From NCBI GenBank assembly GCA_022841625.1, contig JALHRD010000008.1:62001-126000 (forward strand): 64,000 nt of DNA, read 5' to 3'. The notes under the pieces were generated by a model that was given only the letters and a program-made list of their open reading frames with translations, ran no database searches and had not been told where the DNA came from. The DNA is from Xanthobacteraceae bacterium. GTDB taxonomy: Bacteria > Pseudomonadota > Alphaproteobacteria > Rhizobiales > Xanthobacteraceae. A program made the translations under genes and the position numbers. Of the stretch, positions 17,289 through 27,298 are shown one piece after another (position 1 is the stretch's first letter; every line of letters begins with the position of its first letter).

Positions 17289-18647
17289 GTGAACGAATCC
17301 AGCATCCGGCCCGCCCTTATGCCGCTACGCGTCACGGCCGCGCTGGCGGCGGCGTTGCTACTGCTTGCTCCGGCGTTGTGGAATGGCTTTCCACTGTTGC
17401 AATTCGACACCGGCGGCTATCTCGCACGTTGGTTCGAGGGTCATCTGGAGGAAAGCCGTTCGACCGTCTACGGCCTCGCGCTGGCGCTCGCGGCACGACC
17501 GGATTTCTGGCCGGTTGTCGCCGGCCATGCCGTGATTACGGTTTGGGTGCTGTGGCTGACGCTGCGCGCGCATTGGCTCGCCAGCCCGCTGGTACTGGTC
17601 GTCACCACCACCGCGCTCGCAATTCTCACGGGCCTAGCCTTCCTGGCGAGCACGCTACTGACCGACATATTCGCGGGCCTTTCGGTGCTGGCGCTTTATC
17701 TCGTAACGCTGCGCGCTGATACGCTCAGGCGCTGGGAAATCTGGGCGCTCATCGCTCTGATCGGATTTGCCGCCGCCACCCACACCGCAACGCTGGCGGT
17801 ATTGCTGGCGCTGCTCGCCGCCGGATCGGCGATTGCCCTCATCTGGCGCGGCACCGTACCTTTCGCCGGACTCGCGCGCGGCGGCCTTGCCCTCGCTATC
17901 AGCGTAGCATTACTGCTGGCCGCCAATTTTGCGGTCGCCGGCCGTCTCGCTTGGACGCCAGGCGGCAGCGCGATCCCGTTCGGGCGCATGCTGCAGGCCG
18001 GTATTGTTGCACGTTACCTGGCTGAACATTGCCCCGACCCACGCCTGCCCAAGCTCTGCACCAATCGTGAGCAACTTCCGGCCGACAGCGATTTCTTTTT
18101 CTGGGGCTCGGACCTGTTCGACGAACTCGGACGCTTCGCAGGGCTGGGCGACGAAATGCGTATCGTCGTGGGTGAGAGCCTCACCGCCTATCCCGGCGCG
18201 CAGATCAAAGCCGCAATATTGGCGACCGCCGACCAGCTCTCGCGCGCGGCCACCGGCTACGGCGTGCGCAACGATATCTGGCACACCCACTGGATTGTCG
18301 AGCGCTACACGCCGCATGCGCTTCCCGCCATGAAGGCCGCGCGCCAACAAAACGACCGGCTCGACTTCGCGGCGATCAATCGCCTGCATGTGCCGGTCGC
18401 CTGGGGCTCGATGCTGCTGCTCATCGGCTTGCTCGCACGCGCTGCATGGCGACGGCAATCAGCGGATCTCGGCGAACTAGCCGCAACCATCGGGCTCGCG
18501 ATCCTTGCCAACGCCGCGGTATGCGGCGCGCTGTCCAACCCGAACGACCGTTACGGCGCGCGTATGGTTTGGCTGGCGACGTTTGTGCTGTTGCTGACAC
18601 CCTGGGCGTCTAACCGCCGGCCACGATCCGACAAATTTCGCATATAA
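17289..18647 (+). CDS. polytopic membrane protein, possible GT-C-like fold
   Basis: The 452-residue product has about nine hydrophobic segments. Seven or so lie in the first 220 residues, then a soluble loop of about 150 residues with two Cys residues (EHCPDPRLPKLCTNREQLP), then two more helices. FDTGGYLARWFEGH after the first helix and the late NPNDRYGARMVWL motif are reminiscent of GT-C glycosyltransferases and related hypothetical proteins in alphaproteobacteria. That resemblance is weak, and no function is assigned. The GTG start has no clear SD. It is a single gene with no operon partner. Confidence 0.65.
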   Translation: MNESSIRPALMPLRVTAALAAALLLLAPALWNGFPLLQFDTGGYLARWFEGHLEESRSTVYGLALALAARPDFWPVVAGHAVITVWVLWLTLRAHWLASPLVLVVTTTALAILTGLAFLASTLLTDIFAGLSVLALYLVTLRADTLRRWEIWALIALIGFAAATHTATLAVLLALLAAGSAIALIWRGTVPFAGLARGGLALAISVALLLAANFAVAGRLAWTPGGSAIPFGRMLQAGIVARYLAEHCPDPRLPKLCTNREQLPADSDFFFWGSDLFDELGRFAGLGDEMRIVVGESLTAYPGAQIKAAILATADQLSRAATGYGVRNDIWHTHWIVERYTPHALPAMKAARQQNDRLDFAAINRLHVPVAWGSMLLLIGLLARAAWRRQSADLGELAATIGLAILANAAVCGALSNPNDRYGARMVWLATFVLLLTPWASNRRPRSDKFRI

Positions 18648-18798
18648 TTTCTGAAAAAAGGTTTGGTGGTACCGCCGATCACGCCCAATTTTTGTGCCAT
18701 TACCGCAAATTCGTGACTTGAAAGCCACACGCACCGAAGAAACGCGTCCTTTCCACGATATTTCCGGCAAAGACCGGTCACCAAAAATTGACTTCCGG

Positions 18799-18880
18799 GT
18801 TTTGCTGCCTAGTCTGGCTGAATTCTTCGGGGGGTTGGAATGGAAAGCCTCGGGTCCCGGACCCGAGGCTTTCTTTATTA
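18799..18880 (+). ncRNA. candidate small RNA ending in a strong terminator
   Basis: A perfect stem of 10 pairs (GCCTCGGGTC / GACCCGAGGC, three-base loop) at 18847-18869 is followed by TTTCTTTATT, a classic plus-strand rho-independent terminator. The coding gene before it ends 200 bases earlier, so it need not serve that gene. TTGACT at about 18789, 16 bases, and TAGTCT would make a promoter giving an RNA of about 75 nt that contains a GGGGGG run. The promoter is a modest match, so the RNA itself is a guess while the terminator is clear. Confidence 0.4.
18847..18880 (+). terminator. rho-independent terminator
   Basis: The stem of 10 GC-rich base pairs with a CCG loop is followed by a U-rich tail on the plus strand. 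On the minus strand the following bases are not T-rich, so the direction is plus. It is the only strong terminator between the membrane protein at 17289 and the regulator at 19085. Confidence 0.8.
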
Positions 18881-19030
18881 ATCGGCCACGGGTCCCGCTT
18901 TTCCGCGCGCCGGGCGCGCGCTTGCGGCCCGCTCGCTCCCCAATCGGGCGGAAATGCCGGACGCCCACGCAATATGCCCCGCCGATTTCCCTTTCAAATC
19001 AAGCGCTGGCCGCCGCTTCCCAACCGATCT

Positions 19031-19053
19031 TACTAAAGATATCATCTTTAGTA
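19031..19053. promoter_or_regulatory. palindromic operator before the FCD regulator
   Basis: TACTAAAGAT and its exact complement ATCTTTAGTA flank three bases, in an AT-rich patch 31 bases before the regulator's start codon. Perfect ten-base arms in otherwise GC-rich DNA, right at the promoter of a GntR-type gene, suggest an autoregulatory site. It is not the usual TnGTnnnACnA spacing, so which protein binds is an inference. Confidence 0.6.
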
Positions 19054-19084
19054 TCGTTATTACCTTTTGCAGCCCTTGGTCCCG

Positions 19085-19864
19085 ATGCGACGTCCCCCGG
19101 CGATCCGAACTACCGAGCGCCAGCCGATTGCGCGCAATGTCGTCGCGTTCCGCGGCCCAACTTTGTCCGCCCGGATTGTCGCGCAGGTGCGCGATGCATT
19201 ATTTGCCAAAGAGCTGCGACCGGGCGATTTTCTCGGCTCCGAAAGGGACCTGGCCGAGCGTTTTGGGGTGAGCCGGATCGTCGCGCGCGATGCGCTGCGT
19301 ACGTTGGAGGCGCAAGGCATCGTCGAGATCAAGGTCGGCTCCGGCGGGGGCGCGCGCATCGCACAGGGCAACACGCGGCTGTTTGCGGATGCGCTCGCCG
19401 TGCAACTCGACCTCGCCGGCGTGACGACTGCTGAAATCATGGATGCACAGCGCGCCATCGAATGCCACGCCGCCGAACTCGCTGCGATCAATTCTACCGC
19501 CGAAGATCATGCCCGGCTGCGCGGACTGCTCGCCGACGCCGAAGGCAAGCTCAACGACGTTGTAGCGTTTACCCGCGCCGGCCACGAATTCCATCTTGCC
19601 GTCGCGGAAGCCTCCCATAACCGAGCGCTGGTGGTGCAACTCATCTCGCTGCAACACGTATCTTGGCCGTCAAAAAACCCGACGCTTACGCCGCGCGTTG
19701 CCCGCCGTGTGCTTGACGTTCACAAGGAGATCGCCGCGCTGATTGAAATGCGAGACGGAGCTGGTGCGCGCCGCCTGATGGATGAGCATGTCAAGATGAT
19801 CGCCGCGCGCCGCATCGCGGAGCGCCACGAGAAGCGCCGCGGCGCCGAGTTCGACTGCTGCTGA
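19085..19864 (+). CDS. GntR-family transcriptional regulator, FadR/FCD type
   Basis: The 259-residue protein has a winged helix-turn-helix at about residues 35-95 (ELRPGDFLGSERDLAERFGVSRIVARDALRTLEAQGIVE, then GGGARIA). An all-helical FCD effector domain follows, with the metal-ligand-type histidines in HEFHLAVAEASHN and DVHKEI. Such regulators sense small organic acids and control nearby catabolic or transport genes. The ATG at 19085 is preferred to an upstream TTG. The next gene, 34 bases downstream, encodes a substrate-binding-like protein, so they are probably one operon, and the transporter at 20940-22502 may also be a target. Confidence 0.88.
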   Translation: MRRPPAIRTTERQPIARNVVAFRGPTLSARIVAQVRDALFAKELRPGDFLGSERDLAERFGVSRIVARDALRTLEAQGIVEIKVGSGGGARIAQGNTRLFADALAVQLDLAGVTTAEIMDAQRAIECHAAELAAINSTAEDHARLRGLLADAEGKLNDVVAFTRAGHEFHLAVAEASHNRALVVQLISLQHVSWPSKNPTLTPRVARRVLDVHKEIAALIEMRDGAGARRLMDEHVKMIAARRIAERHEKRRGAEFDCC

Positions 19865-19898
19865 AACTGAAACGTTCCATACAACCAAGGAGAAGACG

Positions 19899-20777
19899 AT
19901 GGCCAAGGAGAAATTCATCATCGAGCCGCACTTCCGACTGCAGGAATGGGTCGCCGAGGAGAAGGGCTACTTCAAGGGCGAGGGACTCGATTACGTTTTC
20001 CAGGAGAACATCCGCTCCAGCGGCGGCGCGCACCACTACAAGGGCGACAAAGTTGGCGCCATGCAGGCGATCGAGAAGGGCCGCACCTCCGACGTGAGTT
20101 GTGCCTGCCATTGGACCGTCGGCGTTGCCGCCTCGAAGGGCAAGGGCCGGCTCTATGGCGACGTCTATTCAGTCGCGCCATCCGGCATTTTCGTGCCGAA
20201 GGATTCGCCGCTGCAGAAGCCGGAGGATCTCGCCGGCGTACCGATCGCGGTCGGCTATCAGTCGGGCAGCCACTACGCGACCATCCAAGCGCTCGAACAA
20301 TATATGCCGGCCGACAAGATCAATCTCACCTTCGCCGACGGCATGCTGTTTCACCGCCTCGACACGCTGCTCGATGGCAAGGCGCAGGCCTCTACGCTGT
20401 TCTCGGGCCCCTACTATTTCGCCGAGCAGCTCGGCTTCCGAAAGATTCTCGACAACACCTTCATGATCGCAACCTCGATCGCCGGCGACCCGGACCCGGA
20501 AGACATCCGCAAATTCTTCCGCGCCCTGCGCCGCGCCCAAAGCGACATCGACCTGCGGCCTGAGCTGTATACCCATTACTACAAGAACGAATTTCCTGAG
20601 CGCTATCACGCGCGCATGGATACGCGCCGCTGGGGCCCCGGCGAACGGCTGGTGTTCGAGCCCTACACCAAGGAAATCTACGACGAAACCTTCAAGTGGA
20701 TCGCCGATCACGGCATCTTCGCCGACACCGGCATGGGCGCGGGCAAATACGAAGAAGCCGTGTTGCGGCTATCATAG
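19899..20777 (+). CDS. NMT1/SsuA-like substrate-binding fold protein, no signal peptide
   Basis: The 292-residue protein resembles periplasmic binding proteins of nitrate, sulfonate and taurine ABC transporters: FRLQEWVAEEKGYFKGEGLDYVF, PSGIFVPKDSPLQKPEDLAGVPIAVGYQSGSH and LDTLLDGKAQASTLFSGPYYFAEQLGF. Unlike those, it starts directly with MAKEKFIIEP and has no secretory signal, so it is predicted to stay in the cytoplasm and act as a sensor or enzyme. AAGGAG lies seven bases before the ATG. It is in an operon with the FCD regulator. No ABC permease or ATPase is nearby, which argues against a transport role. Confidence 0.75.
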   Translation: MAKEKFIIEPHFRLQEWVAEEKGYFKGEGLDYVFQENIRSSGGAHHYKGDKVGAMQAIEKGRTSDVSCACHWTVGVAASKGKGRLYGDVYSVAPSGIFVPKDSPLQKPEDLAGVPIAVGYQSGSHYATIQALEQYMPADKINLTFADGMLFHRLDTLLDGKAQASTLFSGPYYFAEQLGFRKILDNTFMIATSIAGDPDPEDIRKFFRALRRAQSDIDLRPELYTHYYKNEFPERYHARMDTRRWGPGERLVFEPYTKEIYDETFKWIADHGIFADTGMGAGKYEEAVLRLS

Positions 20778-20939
20778 GCGTCACTGCCGGCACCCAGCAA
20801 GACGCTGCGGGCGGGCGGGGAGTTCTTTACCCGACGGCAACTTCCCCGCCCGCACGACCGATACGATGCACAGCCTGGCAGCGGTGGGAGGCATCCGCCA
20901 TTTATCGTGATGAGCCAAGTTAGACCCGTGATGGATCGC

Positions 20940-22502
20940 TCAGTTGATCGCCGGCTGCGCCACGATGATGCCGCCGAACAGCAGCCACGCCAGCAGCAGC
21001 GTCCAGACGACGTTGATGCCCTGGGCGCCGAGGAAAGCGAGCGCCGGCCGTCCTTGCTGGTAGGTCGCTAACTCGACAAAGCGGGTCTCGAGCCCGATGC
21101 AGACGAAAGCGAGCGCAAACCACCAAGTCCGGATCTCGCCGAGCGCGCTGCGGGTGCCGGCCACCAGCTCCGGCGACAGCGCGAACGAGAACGCCGCCGA
21201 GGCCAGCACAAAGCCGATCACGAATTTCGGGAACCGCTGCCAGATCACATTGGCGCCGGGTCGCTCGCCGGCCCCCGATCTGAGGGCCCACCAGATCGCG
21301 AGCGCGAAGGCGGCGACGCCGATCAGCGCATTCTGCGAGAACTTCACGATCACGCCGGTCTTCATGGCAGCGTCCGAGATCAGCGCGCCAGCCGCGACCA
21401 CCGAAGCCGAGGTATCGAGCGTTCCGCCGAGCCATGCGCCGGCGACGAGATCGTCCATGCCGGTTACCTTGGCGATCCACGGCATCACGATCATCATTGG
21501 CACCGCGACGATCAGCACCAAGGAGGTGACATAGGAAAGCTTCTTCTTGTCGCCCTGGATGGCGCCGCAGGCTGCGATCGCGGCTGACACGCCGCAAATC
21601 GACACCGCGGTCGAGAGCATCGCGCCGAACTCATCGTCAACCTTCAGTTTCCGGCTCAGCCAGAAACAGGCGTACCAGACCACGAACACCACCAGCACCG
21701 CTTGCACGATGCCGAGCGCACCGGCCTGTAGCACCTCGTGGAACAGCAGGCTCGCTCCGAGAATGACCAGGCCGGTCTTGATGAAGAACTCGGTCTGCAC
21801 CGCGGGCTTGAGCCACGACGGCGTGCCGATGGTGTTGCTGATGAGGAGCCCCAGCAACAAAGCGAAGATCACGTATTCAATCCCCCAGTTCACAAACACG
21901 CCGTTGCCGGCGAGAAAGCGCGCGAACCAGGCGAGCAGGAAGATCGCCGGCAGGCCGATCAGGAACGGCGCGACGCGCCACCCAACCAGCGCGACCCCGA
22001 CCGCGGTTACGATCAGAAGGCCGATGCCAATATTGAGCACCTTGGCGAGATTGCCCCGATCGAACAAGCGCTCCGGCGTGGCCGTTGCATGGCCACGGAT
22101 TTCAATCGCGAGCGCGCCGACCATCGTCCGTGCACCCAGTGACGCCAGTTTGGCAGCGGCGGCCTCGATCGCCCTGCGATCCTGGCTCATCAGCACGCTG
22201 CGGAGATTCTTGCTCAGCGCCACGACATTTTGCTGCTGCCGCGCCTGCGCGTCTTTCTCGATCTGATCGAGCGCCGCAATCCAACCCGGCGTCTGCGCTG
22301 CAATTTGGCTGTCGGTCGTCCAGCGGAACGTCGGCATGATATTGCGTAGGTCAAGCGCTTTCGACTGGAACAACCCCAGCACGCTCACGATGACGAGAAA
22401 GCCGAGCACCACGGCGATCCAATCCTCGGTCCGCCACGTTCGCGCGACTGGCGCCGTTGCTTGGCCGACCGGCGCGGTGCTGATGATTGTCTGATCTGAC
22501 AT
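20940..22502 (-). CDS. YeiH/UPF0324-family transporter (putative sulfate exporter family)
   Basis: The 520-residue protein has about 11-12 transmembrane segments and the family's diagnostic stretches, SICGVSAAIAACGAIQGDKKKLSYVTS and MTGMD..GAWLGGTLDTSASVVAAGALI. The conserved GVSAAIAA block is near residue 305. Members are called putative sulfate exporters, and some are linked to sulfite/sulfonate degradation; the substrate here is not known. A long N-terminal extension of about 130 residues with one helix precedes the core. Two palindromes lie in its AT-rich promoter (22527-22611). Confidence 0.88.
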   Translation of the reverse strand: MSDQTIISTAPVGQATAPVARTWRTEDWIAVVLGFLVIVSVLGLFQSKALDLRNIMPTFRWTTDSQIAAQTPGWIAALDQIEKDAQARQQQNVVALSKNLRSVLMSQDRRAIEAAAAKLASLGARTMVGALAIEIRGHATATPERLFDRGNLAKVLNIGIGLLIVTAVGVALVGWRVAPFLIGLPAIFLLAWFARFLAGNGVFVNWGIEYVIFALLLGLLISNTIGTPSWLKPAVQTEFFIKTGLVILGASLLFHEVLQAGALGIVQAVLVVFVVWYACFWLSRKLKVDDEFGAMLSTAVSICGVSAAIAACGAIQGDKKKLSYVTSLVLIVAVPMMIVMPWIAKVTGMDDLVAGAWLGGTLDTSASVVAAGALISDAAMKTGVIVKFSQNALIGVAAFALAIWWALRSGAGERPGANVIWQRFPKFVIGFVLASAAFSFALSPELVAGTRSALGEIRTWWFALAFVCIGLETRFVELATYQQGRPALAFLGAQGINVVWTLLLAWLLFGGIIVAQPAIN

Positions 22503-22526
22503 GGCGCCCTCGCTGCTGGAGGAACG

Positions 22527-22611
22527 ATATAGAATATATTTCTATATATAAGCAATATAAGGCGCAATAAAATAATAATATTCTACGTATGTCCCATTAT
22601 TTTGATAATGG
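22527..22611. promoter_or_regulatory. AT-rich promoter region with two palindromes
   Basis: ATATAGAA and TTCTATAT flank five bases at 22527-22547, and CCATTAT and ATAATGG flank four bases at 22594-22611. Both are perfect. They sit 25-109 bases upstream of the start codon of the YeiH-type gene and upstream of the divergent GDSL gene, in strikingly AT-rich DNA for this genome. Operator function is inferred. The arms differ from those before the FCD regulator gene. Confidence 0.6.
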
Positions 22612-22735
22612 TTCTATTTTTCTGATTGGCGCCAGAGAATAGCTACCGACGCGTAAACCGTAGCATTGCTCCTCACATTTCCGCCGCACGAACCGTGCTA
22701 TCGATGACGCTCACAATCATATTTCGCCATTGTCC

Positions 22736-24643
22736 ATGCCCTTTGTCGCTCTCTGCCTGATCGCATTTCTGGTTTCGCTCGTCCCGGGCTCATCTGCGTT
22801 TGCGCAGGCACCGGGCGTGAAGCCGCGCATCGAGTGGGAGGTCAAGAACCGCTTCCGCCTGTTCCGCAACGAATCCGATTTCCAGCGCCATCTCGCATCC
22901 TGGCGCAGCGACGGCGTCTTGGGTTCGGAGCGACGGCTCGCGGTCGAAAGCGATGGTCGCGGCTGGGCGCGCGATACCGTCGAGCGTCTCTGTGTCGACC
23001 GCGCCGGCCAACTGGTGGAATTCTGCGAGCGCGACGGCACGCGGGAGGTTTACCTGTCGCCGGGCGACCACCGCATCGGCGTGGTGCTTGCCGCGGCGCC
23101 GTCGGACGCAGTCAACTGCGTCTGGACATTTGCGGACGGAACCAGCGAGCCGCAACAATTCGAGGGCGCATGCGATGAAGAGATGAAGCTGCGTGTTGTC
23201 GATGGCCGACCGACCATCGCCGCCGTGGACATCGTGTTGCCGGACGGCACGGCGCAGCGCATCGTCACCGAGATTCAGGTGCGCGATGTGCTGATCGCCG
23301 GCCTTGGCGATTCCATTGCCGCCGGCGAAGGCAATCCCGATCGGCCGGTTCGGCTCTCCGACGAAGGTTTCTGCTTCCGCCGCTTTCTCGGCGTTGAACG
23401 GAGCGAGTTCTACCGGCCCGGACGGGCCGGCTACAGCGGCAATCGCTCCTGCGCGGCCGAGGGATCCGATCCGCACGCCGATGCCTGGGCGCGCCAGGGT
23501 GCGCGCTGGCATTCGGGGCCTTGCCACCGCTCGCTCTACGGCTACCAGATGCGCGCAGCCCTCGCGCTCGCGATCGAGAACCCGCGCATCGCCGTCACCT
23601 TCATTCCGCTGGCCTGCTCGGGCGCAACCATCCCGACCGGCTTTCTCGCCGCGCAGCGCATTACCGAATGCGCGAGCCCCGGCACGAATACGTCCTGCGC
23701 ATCGACGACCCGTGCGCAGATTACCGGGCTAACGGAAGCGCTCGCGACCGCGCGCAAGCATCGCCCCAATCGCAGCCTCGACCTCGTATTGTTGACCATC
23801 GGCGCCAACGACATTCAATTTTCCGGACTGGTCGCCGATGTCATTATCGAGTCGCGCACCGAACGGCTGCTGTTCGGGCGTAGCGGCCACATCTCGTCGG
23901 TGGCCGATTCCCAGCGAATTCTAGACCGAACCTTGCCCAATGATTTCTTGAAGTTGCGCGCTGCACTCAAACCTCTGGTTGGCGGCGATCTCGCGCGCGT
24001 GGTGTTTGTGACCTACGGCCACCCGGCGCTGGCCGCGCCCGACACCGCCTGCCCAGGCGGACGCAACGGATTTGACGTTCATCCGGCTTTCAACGCCGAC
24101 CCGGAGCGACTGCGGCGGGTCGTCGACTTTGTGTCCGGCGAATTCTTGCCAAAGATCAAAGCCATCGCGACATGCGACGGCAAACTCTGCCGCGATCCCA
24201 AGACCGACCGTATGACTTTCGTTGACAGCCATCAGGCGGCGTTTGCGCAGCGCGGCGTCTGCGCGCGCTCGGCGGAGGATCCCGAATTCGATCGTGCCTG
24301 TTTCGGCACCGACGGCGACTCGTTCCGCACCGATCCGACGCGCGCCGCCAGCGAACCGCTCGCCTGCGGACGCCCGGCAAGCGAATACCGTCCTTATGCG
24401 CCGCGGGCACGCTGGGTGCGCACCGCTAATGACAGCTACTTCACCGCCATGACCTACCCGCAGGGATTTTCCAGCGTATTGCAGCCGGCCAGCATCCACG
24501 ATGCGATCTGGGGCGTGCTGTCGGCAGTCTATGGGGGCGCGGTCCACCCGACCGCTGAGGGCCACGCCGCCATGGCCGACGCCGCAGTGCCGGCGATGCG
24601 CGAGATCTTGGGCATCGGCGGCCTGGAGCCGAAGCCGCGCTGA
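22736..24643 (+). CDS. exported SGNH/GDSL-family hydrolase
   Basis: The 635-residue protein has a signal peptide ending SSAFAQ. After about 190 residues of uncharacterised N-terminal domain comes the block GDSIAAGEG (catalytic Ser193 counting from one codon before the chosen start), then IGANDIQFSG near residue 355 (block III, Asn), and HPTAEGH near the C-terminus with the catalytic His. These make a complete SGNH set. Members hydrolyse esters on sugars or lipids; this one has a GxGDSxAAGEG block seen in large secreted lipases. The ATG at 22736 is two codons inside the frame and puts the signal peptide at the start. Confidence 0.85.
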   Translation: MPFVALCLIAFLVSLVPGSSAFAQAPGVKPRIEWEVKNRFRLFRNESDFQRHLASWRSDGVLGSERRLAVESDGRGWARDTVERLCVDRAGQLVEFCERDGTREVYLSPGDHRIGVVLAAAPSDAVNCVWTFADGTSEPQQFEGACDEEMKLRVVDGRPTIAAVDIVLPDGTAQRIVTEIQVRDVLIAGLGDSIAAGEGNPDRPVRLSDEGFCFRRFLGVERSEFYRPGRAGYSGNRSCAAEGSDPHADAWARQGARWHSGPCHRSLYGYQMRAALALAIENPRIAVTFIPLACSGATIPTGFLAAQRITECASPGTNTSCASTTRAQITGLTEALATARKHRPNRSLDLVLLTIGANDIQFSGLVADVIIESRTERLLFGRSGHISSVADSQRILDRTLPNDFLKLRAALKPLVGGDLARVVFVTYGHPALAAPDTACPGGRNGFDVHPAFNADPERLRRVVDFVSGEFLPKIKAIATCDGKLCRDPKTDRMTFVDSHQAAFAQRGVCARSAEDPEFDRACFGTDGDSFRTDPTRAASEPLACGRPASEYRPYAPRARWVRTANDSYFTAMTYPQGFSSVLQPASIHDAIWGVLSAVYGGAVHPTAEGHAAMADAAVPAMREILGIGGLEPKPR

Positions 24644-24703
24644 CTAACGCCGCCGCTGGCTGAGCCTCGTCAGCGCGCGCGACGCCACATCGTCGCCATT
24701 GCA

Positions 24704-25738
<1,035 letters not shown>

Positions 25739-26024
25739 TCAATCGCCTCGCGCGTTCTCGCGACGCCCTTCGTTGTCGTCCTGCGGTCGGCTGGTGTGCT
25801 TGGGCCGCGACATTGGGACGGCCCGGAACCCGAAAAGGACGGAATAATCGGCTCGGCTGCAAAGGGCAGCGCGCCGAGTGTGTAGCCGGGACGGCGCGGC
25901 AGGAAAAGAGCTAATTCCAACGGTTTTAGTGCAGGCAGGCCTTCCTTTGCCGGGCTTTCCGCGCCAAATTTGCTGCTATTTCGAACCACATCACGAGAAA
26001 ATCAGTCCCCGCCGGGAGCTTGTC

Positions 26025-26486
26025 TTGCAGAGATCGCCACCAAAATCGCCCCATCCGGCTCTGCCGCGACTTGAGGATTTTCCGATCCACGTGCCCGACA
26101 TTATCCGGTTTGCCGATATGGACCGACAGGGCCATGTCAACAATGCGATCTATCCGACCTATTTCGAAACCGGCCGCGTCGGGGTGATCTACGATCCGCA
26201 AGACGGCTTGCAGGTCGAGGGCTGCACCACCGTGCTGGCGCGCATCGAGATCGATTTTCTCAAGGAATTGCGCTGGCCTGGCACGGTCGAGATCGGCACT
26301 GGCATCGCTGAGATCGGGCGAAGCTCCTACGTCTTCAGCCAGGCGATCTTCCACGAGGATGCTTGCGCAGCACGCGCGCACTCGACCATGGTGCTGATCG
26401 ATCGTGCGACCCGCAAATCGCGACCCTTGCCGCCGGAACTGGTGATACGGCTTGGGCGGATGTTGCTGCGGGAAAGCGAGCGCTAG
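26025..26486 (+). CDS. hotdog-fold acyl-CoA thioesterase (4-HBT type)
   Basis: The 153-residue product has the 4-hydroxybenzoyl-CoA thioesterase motif [27 protein letters not shown] near residues 31-55, with the conserved Asp, and later blocks [17 protein letters not shown] and FSQAIFHED. It hydrolyses acyl-CoA; the acyl group is not predictable. The TTG start at 26025 is chosen because GGGAG lies seven bases upstream and because the family length is about 140-155; an upstream frame to 25878 has no family match. Its stop overlaps the ferredoxin stop by four bases in a convergent arrangement. Confidence 0.8.
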   Translation: MQRSPPKSPHPALPRLEDFPIHVPDIIRFADMDRQGHVNNAIYPTYFETGRVGVIYDPQDGLQVEGCTTVLARIEIDFLKELRWPGTVEIGTGIAEIGRSSYVFSQAIFHEDACAARAHSTMVLIDRATRKSRPLPPELVIRLGRMLLRESER

Positions 26487-26803
26487 GCTTGGCGCTCCGG
26501 CACGCGCACGATTAGGCCGTCGAATTCGGCGGTGACCTTGATCTGGCAGGACAGTCGCGAATTCGGCTTCACGTCGTAGCCGAAGTCAAGCATGTCCTCC
26601 TCCATCGGCGACGGGTCGCCGACAGTCGCGCGCCAGGCGTCATCGACATAGACGTGACAGGTCGCGCAGGCGCAGGCGCCGCCGCACTCCGCCTCGATGC
26701 CCGGAACATTGTTCTTGATGGCGGTTTCCATCACGGTCGAGCCAAGCTCGCCGTCAACGGTGCGGGTCGTGCCATCGGGATCGATAAAGGTAATTTTCGG
26801 CAT
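26483..26803 (-). CDS. 2Fe-2S ferredoxin, adrenodoxin type
   Basis: This 106-residue protein has the plant/adrenodoxin ferredoxin pattern CGGACACATC followed by HVYV, and a distant LSCQIKV. Counting from three codons before the start, the cluster ligands are Cys43, Cys49, Cys52 and Cys89. It carries electrons to monooxygenases, ring hydroxylases or Fe-S assembly. The nearby NADP reductase at 24704 is a plausible electron source. An upstream TTG gives three extra residues, but the ATG at 26803 is better. Confidence 0.9.
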   Translation of the reverse strand: MPKITFIDPDGTTRTVDGELGSTVMETAIKNNVPGIEAECGGACACATCHVYVDDAWRATVGDPSPMEEDMLDFGYDVKPNSRLSCQIKVTAEFDGLIVRVPERQA

Positions 26804-26887
26804 GGCTGGCAATCGGCTGGGATGGATGTCGGCGCGTCCTATAACCGCTCATGCCCGGTAATGCCAGAGCGCAGGTTCAGGGCCGGC

Positions 26888-27298
26888 TTACGCGCGCAGC
26901 ACCTCCGCGATTGCGTCCTGGACCGCACGGATCGCCTGCGCCAGACGCGCCATCGATGAGGCAATCTCGCGCCCTTGCGCCACATCCGCCTCCAAGGCGG
27001 CGGCGGCGGCGGCAACCTCCCAAGCCCCAATCCCGCGCGACGAACCGCTCAAAGTATGCGCAAGCGCTGCGACGGCGGCGACAGAAAGCCGCCCCTTCGG
27101 CTCCGCCAACATCCGGTTGAGCAACAGATCGGCCTGGGTGGCGTAGAGGTGCAAGACCTCGCGTTCGAGGTCGCGCTCGCCATGGGTCATGCGCGCAAGA
27201 TGCGCATGGTCGATCGCTGGCGCGCCCGGCACCAATGGCGGCGCATCGCTCACATGGTCGATATCGACGCCGGTGCGCCTTGACGCGAATTCCGCCAT
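26888..27298 (-). CDS. stand-alone Hpt phosphotransfer protein
   Basis: The 136-residue protein has the Hpt signature AHTLSGSSRGIGAWEVAAAA, with His81 as the phosphoacceptor, in a four-helix arrangement. Such proteins relay phosphate from a hybrid kinase to a response regulator. No kinase or regulator is adjacent. The start at 27298 has GGGAGG upstream. The N-terminal 30 residues are Asp/Pro-rich and probably disordered. SixA-like phosphatase at 4022 is a possible antagonist by family logic only. Confidence 0.82.
   Translation of the reverse strand: MAEFASRRTGVDIDHVSDAPPLVPGAPAIDHAHLARMTHGERDLEREVLHLYATQADLLLNRMLAEPKGRLSVAAVAALAHTLSGSSRGIGAWEVAAAAAALEADVAQGREIASSMARLAQAIRAVQDAIAEVLRA

Noticed and set aside
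18694-19434. A 246-codon plus-strand frame over the small-RNA candidate and regulator start
   Set aside because: It overlaps the regulator gene in another frame and has no domain pattern.
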